Shown: positions 39,302 to 47,533 of the stretch, piece after piece
Layout: every line of letters starts with the position of its first letter
How positions within the stretch are numbered: the stretch's first letter is position 1
Source of the DNA: Ardenticatenaceae bacterium
GTDB lineage: Bacteria; Chloroflexota; Anaerolineae; Promineifilales; Promineifilaceae
Reading direction: 5' to 3'
Length of the DNA: 64,000 nucleotides
NCBI GenBank assembly: GCA_020634215.1
Contig: JACKCD010000021.1
Location: 1 to 64,000, forward strand
Notes under the pieces: model-generated
The model's database searches: none
Told to the model about the DNA's origin: nothing
What the model saw: the letters and a program-made list of their open reading frames with translations, nothing else
Translations under genes and position numbers: made by a program

Positions 39302-41083
39302 CGTTATCTAGGCGAATTTCGCCGCTACGTCGCAGGCATTTACCTGCTGATGGTGATCATCAACTTGATCAACGTCTCCATGCCCCAAATCATTCGCTGG
39401 ATGATTGACCAGGGGATTTACGGTGGCAATTTGTCGCTGCTGGGGTGGGGGGTGCTGGGGTTGCTAGGCATTACGGCTGTAAAAGGGGTTGCTATTTACT
39501 ACCAGGGCATTTGGGGCGAAATTTCTTCGCAGGGGGTGGCCTATACACTGCGTAACGCCATTGTCCACAAGCTGACGACGCTCTCGTTTGCCTTTCATGA
39601 CCGCACCGAGGCGGGGCAAATTCTCTCGCGCACGCTGCAAGATGTGGAGCGGATTCGCTTTTTGACGGGGCGGGCCGGGCTGCGGCTGATTGAGGGGACG
39701 GTGCAGTTGCTGTTAACGGCCGTTATTCTCCTCCTCATGAACCGCAACCTCGGCCTGCTCGTCATCCTCACCCTGCCCCTCCTATTCCATCGTGCCTATC
39801 ACTTTGGCCGCTATTTCCGCCCCCTTTCCATCCAGATTCAAGACCAGTTGGCGGTGTTGACGACGCGGCTGGAGCAGAATTTGCGGGGAATAACGGCCGT
39901 TAAAGCCTTCGCCCAGGAAACCGCCGAAACCGACCGCTTCATCACCGAAAACGAAAAATGGTTCCAGCTTTCCGCCAAAGCCGCCCGCATCGAAGCCATC
40001 AATAGCCCCATGCTTGATCTCATCGCCAACGGCGGCACGCTGCTCATTCTGGGCTACGGCGGCTGGCTGGTCATTCAGGGGCAGCTTACTCTGGGTGAAC
40101 TCGTTGCCTTTACCACCTACCTCGCCCAACTCATCCGCCCCATCCAGCTTATGGGGCGCATCATCCCCATTCTCGCCATTGCCGCCTCGGCCGGCGAGCG
40201 CATCTTCCAAATCCTCGATGCTCCTTCCGACGTGACCGACAGTGCCGACGCGCAACCCATCGCCGCCAGCCGAGGACTTGTCCGCTTTGACCACGTTTCC
40301 TTTGCCTACCAAGACGGCCGCGAAGTGCTGCACGACATTGATTTTGTGGCGCAGCCGGGGCAGGTGGTAGCACTGCTTGGCCCCACCGGGTCGGGCAAAT
40401 CCACCATCATCAATCTGCTCTCGCGCTTTTATGAGCCAACAAACGGCCGTATTACCCTCGACTACCAAGACACCCGCGACCTTACCCTGGCCTCGCTGCG
40501 GCAGCAAATTGGACTGGTGATGCAGGACAGCACCCTGTTTGCCACCTCCATCCGCGAAAACATCGCCTTTGGCTGCCCCGATGCCAGCGAAGCCGACATT
40601 GTGCAGGCGGCCAAAGAAGCCCAGGCCCACGATTTTATCACCGCCATGCCCGATGGTTATGGCACTCGCGTCGGTGAGCGCGGGGTGACGCTTTCTGGCG
40701 GGCAAAAGCAGCGGTTGGCCATTGCCCGCGCCCTGCTCACCAACCCGCGCATTCTCATTCTGGACGATGCCACCGCCAGCGTGGATACCGGCACGGAGCA
40801 GTTGATCCAGCAGGCGTTGGATCGCCTGATGGAAGGGCGCACCACCTTTGTCATCGCCCACCGCCTCAGCACCGTGCGCCGCGCCGACCTGATTTTGGTG
40901 TTGGAAAACGGCCGTATTGTCGCCAGCGGCACCCACGAATCCTTGCTGCACTCCTCGCCGCGCTATCAGCAGGTGTATGAGCTACAGTTGCGCCCACAGG
41001 AGAGGGTGGGGGAGCAGGGGGGCAGGGGAGCAGGGGAGACAATTACCCCTGCCCCTTCGCTCTCTCGTTCTTCTACTAAATGA
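39245..41083 (+). CDS. ABC exporter half-transporter, heterodimer partner A
   Basis: From ATG 39245 the product is 612 residues: a six-helix transmembrane domain (about 30-320) followed by an ATPase. Walker A GPTGSGKS is near residue 380, signature LSGGQKQRLAIARALL near 482, Walker B ILILDDATAS near 503 with Asp where a catalytic Glu is usual (DDAT), then the H-loop VIAHRLSTV. The missing catalytic Glu suggests a degenerate site, as in heterodimeric exporters such as BmrCD or TM287/288. The second ABC exporter at 41522 has DEAT and is the likely partner. Substrates may be lipids or drugs. Four palindromes are in the gene. Confidence 0.9.
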   Translation: MAHATAKPQTDRQILWRCFRYLGEFRRYVAGIYLLMVIINLINVSMPQIIRWMIDQGIYGGNLSLLGWGVLGLLGITAVKGVAIYYQGIWGEISSQGVAYTLRNAIVHKLTTLSFAFHDRTEAGQILSRTLQDVERIRFLTGRAGLRLIEGTVQLLLTAVILLLMNRNLGLLVILTLPLLFHRAYHFGRYFRPLSIQIQDQLAVLTTRLEQNLRGITAVKAFAQETAETDRFITENEKWFQLSAKAARIEAINSPMLDLIANGGTLLILGYGGWLVIQGQLTLGELVAFTTYLAQLIRPIQLMGRIIPILAIAASAGERIFQILDAPSDVTDSADAQPIAASRGLVRFDHVSFAYQDGREVLHDIDFVAQPGQVVALLGPTGSGKSTIINLLSRFYEPTNGRITLDYQDTRDLTLASLRQQIGLVMQDSTLFATSIRENIAFGCPDASEADIVQAAKEAQAHDFITAMPDGYGTRVGERGVTLSGGQKQRLAIARALLTNPRILILDDATASVDTGTEQLIQQALDRLMEGRTTFVIAHRLSTVRRADLILVLENGRIVASGTHESLLHSSPRYQQVYELQLRPQERVGEQGGRGAGETITPAPSLSRSSTK

Positions 41084-41091
41084 GGTCATTT

Positions 41092-41313
41092 ATGAAGACA
41101 ATAACCGTTGCCCAACTTCACGGCGATATTGACAACCTGTTGCAAGAAGTTTGGGATACAGGTGTTCCAATAGAAGTTATCAAAGGTAATCAAAAGCTCC
41201 GTGTGATACCTGTTGTACCCATTGACAAGTTTGCCAATCTAGTTCATCGTCCTGATGTCATCAATGGTGATTCTGAAGAGCTGGCGTGCCTGAAATGGGA
41301 TGAAACTTTGTAG
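41092..41313 (+). CDS. Phd/YefM-like antitoxin without an adjacent toxin
   Basis: The 73-residue protein starts MKTITVAQLHGDIDNLLQEV, with GVPIEVIKGNQKLRVIPV next: the small alpha/beta fold of Phd/YefM antitoxins that bind DNA and, through an acidic C-terminal tail (SEELACLKWDETL), a toxin. It begins 9 bases after the ABC gene stop. No toxin frame follows; a long hairpin and the second ABC gene do. It interrupts the ABC pair, so it is probably a solitary antitoxin left after toxin loss, or acts on a toxin elsewhere. Confidence 0.65.
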   Translation: MKTITVAQLHGDIDNLLQEVWDTGVPIEVIKGNQKLRVIPVVPIDKFANLVHRPDVINGDSEELACLKWDETL

Positions 41314-41356
41314 TTATTCAGGTCTGGCGACCATGAACCAGTTTTCGGCCAAAACA

Positions 41357-41439
41357 TGTCATTTCGACGAGTCTTCGAGGAGAAATCCCGCTCCCTCTGG
41401 CTAGAGACATGGGATTTCTCGGAAGACCTCGAAATGACA
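41357..41439. repeat. Long inverted repeat (tgtcatttcga ... tcgaaatgaca)
   Basis: Outer 11-bp arms are perfect, and further pairing (gagaaatccc against gggatttctc) extends inwards. Located between the antitoxin gene and the second ABC gene. The DNA up to 41521 also carries short tandem words (cctttgcgtcctttgcgtcc). Confidence 0.65.
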
Positions 41440-41521
41440 CCTGTATCGTTACTTCTCTTCTTTCCTTTGCGTCCTTTGCGTCCTCTGCGGTTCAAATTCC
41501 GAAAGGGCAATGTAACATAAC

Positions 41522-43345
41522 ATGAGTTTCAACCTTTCCCCTGGACTTGGCCCCAACACCGCTCTTCGCAGCTTTGGTGCGACGGGCAAAAACGGCCGTT
41601 TTTTCAACAAAAGCGTTGTTACCGGCATGTTGGGCTTTGTCCGCCCCTACTGGCGGCGCATGGCACTGGCAACGGGGCTGATGCTGGCAACCACCAGCCT
41701 GACGCTGCTCATCCCGTATCTGATCAAAAGCGCCATTGACGACTACATCACCCCCGGTGATGCCAACGGGTTGACGCGGCTGGTGCTGTGGCTGGCGGCG
41801 GCGTTTGTGGGGCTGTATGGCGCAACGGCCGTTCAGCAATACCTCCTCGCCTGGGTCGGCCAGCGCGTCCTCACCAACATCCGCGAAACCATGTTCCGCC
41901 ATTTGCAGCAGCTCCCCCTCAGCTACCACGACCAAACCATCGTCGGTGTCACCGTCTCCCGCGTCATCAACGACGTGGCCGCCATCAACGATTTGCTTAC
42001 TCAGGGGTTGCTCTCCCTCATTGGCGACCTGCTGGTGCTGGTCGGCATCATCGTCATCATGCTCTCCATGAGTCCCCGGCTGGCGCTGCTGACCTTTATC
42101 GTCCTGCCGCTGATGGTTGCTGCTACCACCATTTTCTCCCGCCGCGCCAAATCCGCCTTTCGCCAAACCCGCCAAAGCGTTGCTGCCGTCGTGGGGCGGC
42201 TGGCCGAAAGCATTGACGGGATGCGCGTTATTCAGGCATTTGTGCAGGAAGAGGTGGCAAGGGAGCGGTTTGAAACGGTCAACCGCGAAAACTGGTCAAC
42301 CCACAACCGCGCCATGGCCCTTTCCTTTATTTTTCTGCCCACCATCGAATTTCTCGGCGTACTGGCAATGGCGATTGTCCTCTGGTTTGGCGGTCGCTAT
42401 GTGGCCGCCGGGGAGGTGACGCTGGGGGTGATGGTCGCCTTTCTCTCCTACGTCACCCGCTTTTTCCAGCCCATTCAGGAACTCAGCCGCATTTACACCA
42501 CCATGCAGTCAGCAATGGCGGGCGGCGAGCAGGTGCTGCGGCTGCTCAACACCGAAATTGCCATTGCCGACGCCCCCGATGCCGGGCCGATGCCGCCCAT
42601 CACCGGTCACATCCAACTGCAAAATGTCTCCTTCCGCTACGGCGGCGATGATTCCCCCTGGGTGTTGCGCCACGTCAACCTCGACATGGCTCCCGGCCAG
42701 ACGATTGCCCTGGTTGGTCCCACGGGGGCGGGCAAAACGACCATTGCCAATCTGATTCCCCGCTTTTATGAGGTGACGGAGGGGGTGGTGACAATTGATG
42801 GGGTGGATATTCGCACGGTGGCGCAGCGGTCGCTGCGGCAGCAGTTTGGTATGGTTCCGCAAGATCCGTTTTTGTTTGCGGGGACGATTGCCGACAATAT
42901 TCGCTTTGGCAAGGGGGAGGCGGATTTAACGGCCGTTATTGCCGCCGCCAAGCTTGCCAACGCCCACGACTTCATCACCGCCATGCCCGATGGCTACGAT
43001 AGCAAAATTTTGGAGGGGGCCGTTAACTTATCAGTGGGGCAGCGGCAATTGCTCTGTATCGCCCGCGCCGCCCTGGCCGAACCGCGCATCCTTATTTTGG
43101 ACGAAGCCACCGCCAGCGTAGATACCGTGACCGAACTGCTGATTCAGGAGGCCCTGGATCGGCTGATGGTCGGCCGCAATGCCATCGTCATTGCCCATCG
43201 CCTCAGCACCATTCGCAACGCCGACCGCATTTGCGTGGTGGTTGGCGGCCAAATTGTGGAGCAGGGAACGCATGACGAGCTACTGGGGCAGGGTGGGGTA
43301 TACAAGAATCTTTATGAACGCCAGTTTGTGCCGGTGGAGGGGTAA
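41522..43345 (+). CDS. ABC exporter half-transporter, heterodimer partner B
   Basis: The 607-residue protein has a six-helix membrane domain (about 35-330) and an ATPase: Walker A GPTGAGKTTIANLIPRFYE near 398, Q-loop GMVPQDPFLFAG, signature NLSVGQRQLLCIARAAL near 502 with Val instead of Gly, Walker B ILILDEATASVD with the catalytic Glu, and IVIAHRLSTI. The intact DEAT here complements DDAT in the first exporter, which fits a heterodimer with one catalytic site. Its variant signature (LSVGQ) would face the degenerate site. An extra N-terminal stretch (about 30 residues) holds a palindrome. The genes are separated by the antitoxin and hairpin. Confidence 0.9.
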   Translation: MSFNLSPGLGPNTALRSFGATGKNGRFFNKSVVTGMLGFVRPYWRRMALATGLMLATTSLTLLIPYLIKSAIDDYITPGDANGLTRLVLWLAAAFVGLYGATAVQQYLLAWVGQRVLTNIRETMFRHLQQLPLSYHDQTIVGVTVSRVINDVAAINDLLTQGLLSLIGDLLVLVGIIVIMLSMSPRLALLTFIVLPLMVAATTIFSRRAKSAFRQTRQSVAAVVGRLAESIDGMRVIQAFVQEEVARERFETVNRENWSTHNRAMALSFIFLPTIEFLGVLAMAIVLWFGGRYVAAGEVTLGVMVAFLSYVTRFFQPIQELSRIYTTMQSAMAGGEQVLRLLNTEIAIADAPDAGPMPPITGHIQLQNVSFRYGGDDSPWVLRHVNLDMAPGQTIALVGPTGAGKTTIANLIPRFYEVTEGVVTIDGVDIRTVAQRSLRQQFGMVPQDPFLFAGTIADNIRFGKGEADLTAVIAAAKLANAHDFITAMPDGYDSKILEGAVNLSVGQRQLLCIARAALAEPRILILDEATASVDTVTELLIQEALDRLMVGRNAIVIAHRLSTIRNADRICVVVGGQIVEQGTHDELLGQGGVYKNLYERQFVPVEG

Positions 43346-43378
43346 GAGGCCGGGGGGGGTGAATCACTTTAGTGTGTT

Positions 43379-43400
43379 GGGAAAAACGGCCGTTTTTCCC
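43379..43400. terminator. 22-bp perfect palindrome containing the ACGGCCGT core
   Basis: The genome palindrome is flanked by ggga5 and t5ccc, making a perfect palindrome of 22 bases with A5/T5 next to the core, 33 bases after the ABC gene stop. Fold-back would leave no loop, so it is more likely a DNA site or cruciform; terminator function is possible. Confidence 0.5.
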
Positions 43401-43475
43401 CTACAATCCATCATCTCCTGAGTGGACAAATGTCATATATACCCAGCCAAGGTTATCAACCTACATTCTTTTGTT

Positions 43476-43549
43476 GGCAGGTAACAAGTGGCAGGTAGCA
43501 AGTCCAGGCGATAAACGAGAATTGCCACCTGCTACTTGTTACTTGTGGC
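43476..43549. repeat. Inverted repeat of word type aacaagtggcaggtagcaag, left of the methyltransferase
   Basis: Left arm has gtaacaagtggcaggtagca; right arm has gccacctgctacttgttact. A preceding ccaaggttat also occurs before the copy at 44310, so two related copies flank the methyltransferase gene. Confidence 0.65.
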
Positions 43550-43562
43550 TGAAAACGAAAGG

Positions 43563-44240
43563 TCAGACTGTGGCCGCTAGGGGTATATTGACCGATTTGT
43601 CTGTCCAAACCTGTTGCGTCTGGACAAGCAGCACAGCCATGTTGCCGCCGCTGACGATTTTTTGCTGGTCAATCTGGAGCTTGTGTTTGCCAATAAGATT
43701 GGGCAACCCTTGGGCACCCATAAAATGACGATAATGGCGGTAATGGTCTCGGCCGGCCATCCTTTCGGAAACGGTGATAAATGCCTTGGTGAACCACCCT
43801 TTGGGAAAGCGGTAGGGGCCGGGGTGAAAGTCAATGAGCAGCAAACGGCCGTTTGGCTTCAACACCCGCTGCATTTCTGCCAGCACCTCATCCCGCGTTG
43901 CGGGTGCCATCTCATGCAGCACCAGGGTAGAGGTGATGAGGTCAAATGTCTGATCGTCAAAGGGCATAGCCGTGGCCGATTCCAGACGGAGGTCGGCGGC
44001 AGATCCCAACTGCTTTTGCGCCACGGCGAGCATGGCAGGTGAGGTGTCAATGCCGTAGAGGGCGCAGCCAGCGGGTTGATAGCGGGCTAACTGGGCACCC
44101 GTGCCGCAGCCTACATCGAGAATGGACATGGCTTCCGTTGGGGGAAACATTTTCAGGCCAATGGAAATGAGGGCGGCATTCATGGACTGGAACAAGGTGT
44201 CGTACCAGCCCGCAACACGACGATAGGGGTCTTGGGACAT
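43563..44240 (-). CDS. Class I SAM-dependent methyltransferase
   Basis: The 225-residue product from ATG 44240 (GGAGG site) has a Rossmann-type SAM site: ILDVGCGTGAQLARY (motif I), then YGIDTSPAMLAVAQKQ, SATAMPFDDQTFDLITSTL (motifs II/III) and EMQRVLKPNGRLLLIDFHPG. This places it in the Methyltransf_11/UbiE group, which methylate quinones, lipids or small molecules; the substrate is not evident. No signal peptide. It is on the minus strand between two copies of a hairpin-forming repeat (43476 and 44310), an arrangement that could mark a mobilised single-gene cassette. Confidence 0.85.
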   Translation of the reverse strand: MSQDPYRRVAGWYDTLFQSMNAALISIGLKMFPPTEAMSILDVGCGTGAQLARYQPAGCALYGIDTSPAMLAVAQKQLGSAADLRLESATAMPFDDQTFDLITSTLVLHEMAPATRDEVLAEMQRVLKPNGRLLLIDFHPGPYRFPKGWFTKAFITVSERMAGRDHYRHYRHFMGAQGLPNLIGKHKLQIDQQKIVSGGNMAVLLVQTQQVWTDKSVNIPLAATV

Positions 44241-44309
44241 GATTTCCTCCATTGCTGCAAGAGGCGAAACGGCCGTTTATTGCAGCTATACCAACCAAGG
44301 TTATGTTTG

Positions 44310-44380
44310 CAAGTAACAACTGGCAGGTAGCAAGTCTAGTCGGCAAATGCGACGTGCCACTTGTTACTTATTACCTGGTT
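44310..44380. repeat. Inverted repeat of word type aacaactggcaggtagcaag, right of the methyltransferase
   Basis: Left arm caagtaacaactggcaggta, right arm tgccacttgttacttattac. Related copies at 43476 and 48965. Confidence 0.65.
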
Positions 44381-44390
44381 ACAAGCTATT

Positions 44391-44761
44391 TGGGCAACCG
44401 TACTAAAATTCTGCCGGTTTCAGTAGTAACAAACGGCATGGGGCAGGGCGATAAAAGTCATAGACGGACTGTTGGGGAATGCAAAACGCCACGCTGGGAG
44501 CGTGGCGCTGCAAAAGAAGAGGAGGAGGAAAAAAGAAAGAGGAGAAAGTTTGTTTCGCTTACAAAAAGAAGTATAGCAGGGAGAAACGGCCGTTTCTGCC
44601 CATTGCCCAACAAACAAAGTGTAAACTGCCTAACTCCCGCAAAGTTTCATCGTTTTCTTACTTTTTTGCCGTAGACTATTTCTTGTGGCAAGCAGAGGAA
44701 GTAGTATCTGGTAAGCAATAATTTTTATACGCATGGTAGTGATTTGTGCCATAGGTAGCTG
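44391..44761. other. Gap before the metallophosphoesterase: small hairpin and purine tract
   Basis: A GC-rich hairpin (cgccacgct / agcgtggcg, 44487-44507) is followed by a run of purines with several gagga words (to about 44550), then a palindrome at 44585. No coding potential that I trust, no tRNA-like fold. The purine tract may be bendable or a possible G/A-rich regulatory sequence. Confidence 0.4.
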
Positions 44762-45769
44762 ATGATGTTTTCTCGTAAGGGATGGATAAAGATAGCCGTT
44801 ACCCTCTTGATTGGAGTTAGTTTGGTAATTGCGTTAGGACAAAGTGATGTGGTGAGTTTTCACGCCCGCAAGGGGGTGGCATTGGGCAAGGCACTGGTTG
44901 GCATAGATTTGTCAGCCCAATCATCGGTTCCGTTTCGCGGACGGCCGTTTATCCGTTTTGCCGCCATTGGTGACTTTGGCGATAGCGACAATGATGCCGC
45001 TACCCGCGCCGTAGCCGATATGGTAAAAAGCTGGAACCCCGATTTTGTAATTACCGTCGGCGACAACAATTATCCCGATGGGGCGGCTGACACACTGGAT
45101 GACAACGTTGGGCAATATTACAGTCAATTTATCTATCCCTATCAGGGGAACTATGCGCCAAGTGAACCCCCCAACCGCTTTTTCCCTGTTTTGGGTAATC
45201 ATGATTGGGGATCGCGCAATATCCAACCGTATCTTGACTATTTTCCCATTAACACTAGCACTACCTACACCGGCAGCAGTGGCAATGAACGTTACTATGA
45301 TTTTATCGAAGGCCCCGTCCACTTTTTTGCCCTTGACAGCGACTCACGGGAACCAGATGGTTATACAGGCTGGTCGCCCCAGGCGCAGTGGTTGCGCAAG
45401 GAGTTAACCGACTCGGTGGTGCCGTGGCAGTTGGTCTTTTTACATCATGCTCCCTACTCTTCCGGGGCGCGGCATGGCTCCAGCGAGAGCTTGCAGTGGG
45501 CGTTTGCTTCCTGGGGTGTGGATGCGGTGATCGCAGGGCACGATCATGTTTATGAGCGGATTGAGCAGGATAATATTCCCTATTTTGTCAATGGGCTGGG
45601 CGGCCGGCCGTTGCGTGGCTTTGGCTCACCGGTTGCTGGTAGCCAGGTGCGCTATAGCGATGACTATGGGGCGATGCTCATCGAAGCCACGCCCGATGAG
45701 ATAACCTTCTCATTTTATGCCGTGGCCTATGGCGGCACGCTGATTGACAGCTACACGCTCTCAAAGTAG
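44762..45769 (+). CDS. Secreted metallophosphoesterase (purple acid phosphatase-like)
   Basis: The 335-residue protein has an N-terminal hydrophobic helix (IAVTLLIGVSLVIALG) serving as signal or anchor. All calcineurin-like metal motifs are visible: GDFGDSDND near 70, VGDNNYPDG near 100, GNHDWGS near 146, LHHAPYSSG near 229 and AGHDHVYER near 259. GHDHVYER is typical of the purple acid phosphatase or tartrate-resistant subgroup, with two metals (Fe with Zn or Mn). It likely releases phosphate from organic esters at the cell surface. A surE-like gene, another phosphatase family, follows 26 bases later on the same strand, suggesting an operon. Confidence 0.85.
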   Translation: MMFSRKGWIKIAVTLLIGVSLVIALGQSDVVSFHARKGVALGKALVGIDLSAQSSVPFRGRPFIRFAAIGDFGDSDNDAATRAVADMVKSWNPDFVITVGDNNYPDGAADTLDDNVGQYYSQFIYPYQGNYAPSEPPNRFFPVLGNHDWGSRNIQPYLDYFPINTSTTYTGSSGNERYYDFIEGPVHFFALDSDSREPDGYTGWSPQAQWLRKELTDSVVPWQLVFLHHAPYSSGARHGSSESLQWAFASWGVDAVIAGHDHVYERIEQDNIPYFVNGLGGRPLRGFGSPVAGSQVRYSDDYGAMLIEATPDEITFSFYAVAYGGTLIDSYTLSK

Positions 45770-45795
45770 CAGTATCAATCGTTTTGGAGAGGAAG

Positions 45796-46443
45796 ATGCA
45801 CATTTTACTCACAAGTGATATGGGGATTTATTCAGCGGCCATGGTTCCGTTAGCGGAGAGATTATGTGCATTTGGCGACGTAACAATATGGGCATCGGAG
45901 CAAGATTGGTCTCGGCCTGAGGCCGCCATTGCTTCACCGATGCGCGTAACAGCTTGTTGTTTGCCCAGTGGCCTCAAGGCATGGCGCTGCACTGGCACGC
46001 CTGTGCAATGTGTTTCCTTGGCGTTATCGTTGCTTGCCCCCCAAACAATTGACCTGATTGTTTCTGGCATCAACGTCGCGTCGGCCGTCCCCATGGTCGA
46101 GGCCAACCATTACAGTAGTGGTATGGCGGCGGTTAGTGAGGGAGTTCGCTTGGGTGTACCGGGGATTACGGTTTCTATGGCGAATCAGCCCAGCCAACCG
46201 GATGGGTATGAGGTGGCAATTGAGGCTGCTTATCAGGCTGTTGCTGATTTGGTGGAAGCTGGTTTGCCGATTGGGCTTTACAACGTCATGGTTCCCACAC
46301 CAAAGGGCTTGGCTCTGACAGTTGGCAAGCGTCGGGAGCAGCAAGTGTATGAATTTTATCAAGACCTACAAACAAAATGGGAGCAGTGCCGGCCGTATTG
46401 GCATGATGCCCGTTTAAATCGCAGGGGAGTGTGGTCTGGTTAA
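45796..46443 (+). CDS. Degenerate SurE-like (survival protein/nucleotidase family) protein
   Basis: From ATG 45796 the 215 residues follow the SurE fold: MHILLTSDMGIYSAAMVPLA at the start, TGTPVQCVSLALSLL, DLIVSGINVASAVPM, and NHYSSGMAAVSEGVRLGVPG. The metal-binding TNDDG of SurE reads TSDMG: one Asp ligand is Met and the Asn is Ser. The YSGTVGA loop is YSSGMAA. The Ser and Asn ligands (WS, SGIN) remain. Nucleotidase activity is therefore doubtful; the gene may encode an altered enzyme or a binding protein. It is a little shorter than SurE (about 250). The neighbour is a phosphoesterase. Confidence 0.75.
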   Translation: MHILLTSDMGIYSAAMVPLAERLCAFGDVTIWASEQDWSRPEAAIASPMRVTACCLPSGLKAWRCTGTPVQCVSLALSLLAPQTIDLIVSGINVASAVPMVEANHYSSGMAAVSEGVRLGVPGITVSMANQPSQPDGYEVAIEAAYQAVADLVEAGLPIGLYNVMVPTPKGLALTVGKRREQQVYEFYQDLQTKWEQCRPYWHDARLNRRGVWSG

Positions 46444-46508
46444 ACAGATTTGGCTCGTCTGCCGTGATTGACAACTCTTTTAGGTATAAGGAGCGTTAAC
46501 AGTGGGGT

Positions 46509-47531
46509 ATGACAAGATACAATGAGGTCGTATCTGAAAATGGGAGTGGAGCCTTTTTGGACTCCTCAGCAAATGTATTGGTGGCCGAGAATCTGCGCAA
46601 ATCCTATGACAGCCATGTGGCACTGGTAGATTTGTCTTTTTCTCTGCAAGCAGGTCGTATCTTAGGGTTTTTAGGGCCAAATGGGGCGGGGAAGACCACA
46701 GCCATTCGGATTTTGATTACCATTTTAGAGCCAACATCAGGCCATTTTTCTATCGGTGGTGTGGGTTCGGAAAACCCGGAGGAAATTCGGCGTAAGATTG
46801 GGGTGCTGCCGGAGAGTTTGGGGTTCCCTAAGCAGATGACGGGGGTGGAGTATTTGACGTATTTTGCCCAGCATTATGGCAAAACGGCCGTTCAGGCCAA
46901 AGCCACAGCGCTTGCACTTTTGGAGGAGGTTGGTTTACAAAAGCGAGGCAAGTCACTCATTGGCAGCTACAGCCGAGGGATGCGGCAGCGGTTAGGCATT
47001 GCGCGGGCACTGGTCAATGACCCGGTCGTGGTGTTTTTGGATGAACCTACCCTGGGGCTTGATCCAGCAGGTCAGCGTGAATTGCAGTCACTCATTGTCC
47101 GCATTGCCCGCGAGCGTGGCGCGGCGGTAGTGTTGTGCAGCCATCTGCTCAATGAAGTTGAAGAAGTTTGCGATGATGTTGTTATTCTCCGTGAAGGGCA
47201 GGTTGTCGCTTCGGGAACCGTTTCGGAAGTCATTGGCAAGGCGGAGCGCAACCTAGTGCGTGTGCGTATTCCGTCGCGGCTGTTGACGGAAGCGCAGGTG
47301 ATGTTAGCCAACGTGCCCGGTGTGATTCAGGTGACACCGTCTAAACGGCGGATGGGTTGGTTGGAAGTAGAACTGATAGACTTGGCCGATACAGGTGAGG
47401 GCGAATCTTATGATGTCTATACCAGCCGTGTTTTGCAGTCGCTGCTGCAGGCCAATATCCCGCTCCTCAACTTTGAGGTAGAAGGCGGCCGTTTACAAGA
47501 TGTCTTTCTTCAGCTTACAGAGGAGAACTAG
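46509..47531 (+). CDS. ABC-2 type exporter, ATP-binding protein
   Basis: The 340-residue ATPase has Walker A FLGPNGAGKTTAIRIL near residue 56, signature YSRGMRQRLGIARAL near 155, Walker B VVFLDEPTLGLDP near 174, and an ABC-2-type C-terminal extension (from about 235) with VRIPSRLL and FLQLTEEN end. It is the partner of the permease starting 2 bases after its stop. Such pairs (Nod/Dra/CcmA-like) export drugs, lipids or polysaccharides, or may serve gliding-like secretion. The start at 46509 lacks a strong ribosome site. Confidence 0.9.
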   Translation: MTRYNEVVSENGSGAFLDSSANVLVAENLRKSYDSHVALVDLSFSLQAGRILGFLGPNGAGKTTAIRILITILEPTSGHFSIGGVGSENPEEIRRKIGVLPESLGFPKQMTGVEYLTYFAQHYGKTAVQAKATALALLEEVGLQKRGKSLIGSYSRGMRQRLGIARALVNDPVVVFLDEPTLGLDPAGQRELQSLIVRIARERGAAVVLCSHLLNEVEEVCDDVVILREGQVVASGTVSEVIGKAERNLVRVRIPSRLLTEAQVMLANVPGVIQVTPSKRRMGWLEVELIDLADTGEGESYDVYTSRVLQSLLQANIPLLNFEVEGGRLQDVFLQLTEEN

Positions 47532-47533
47532 GG

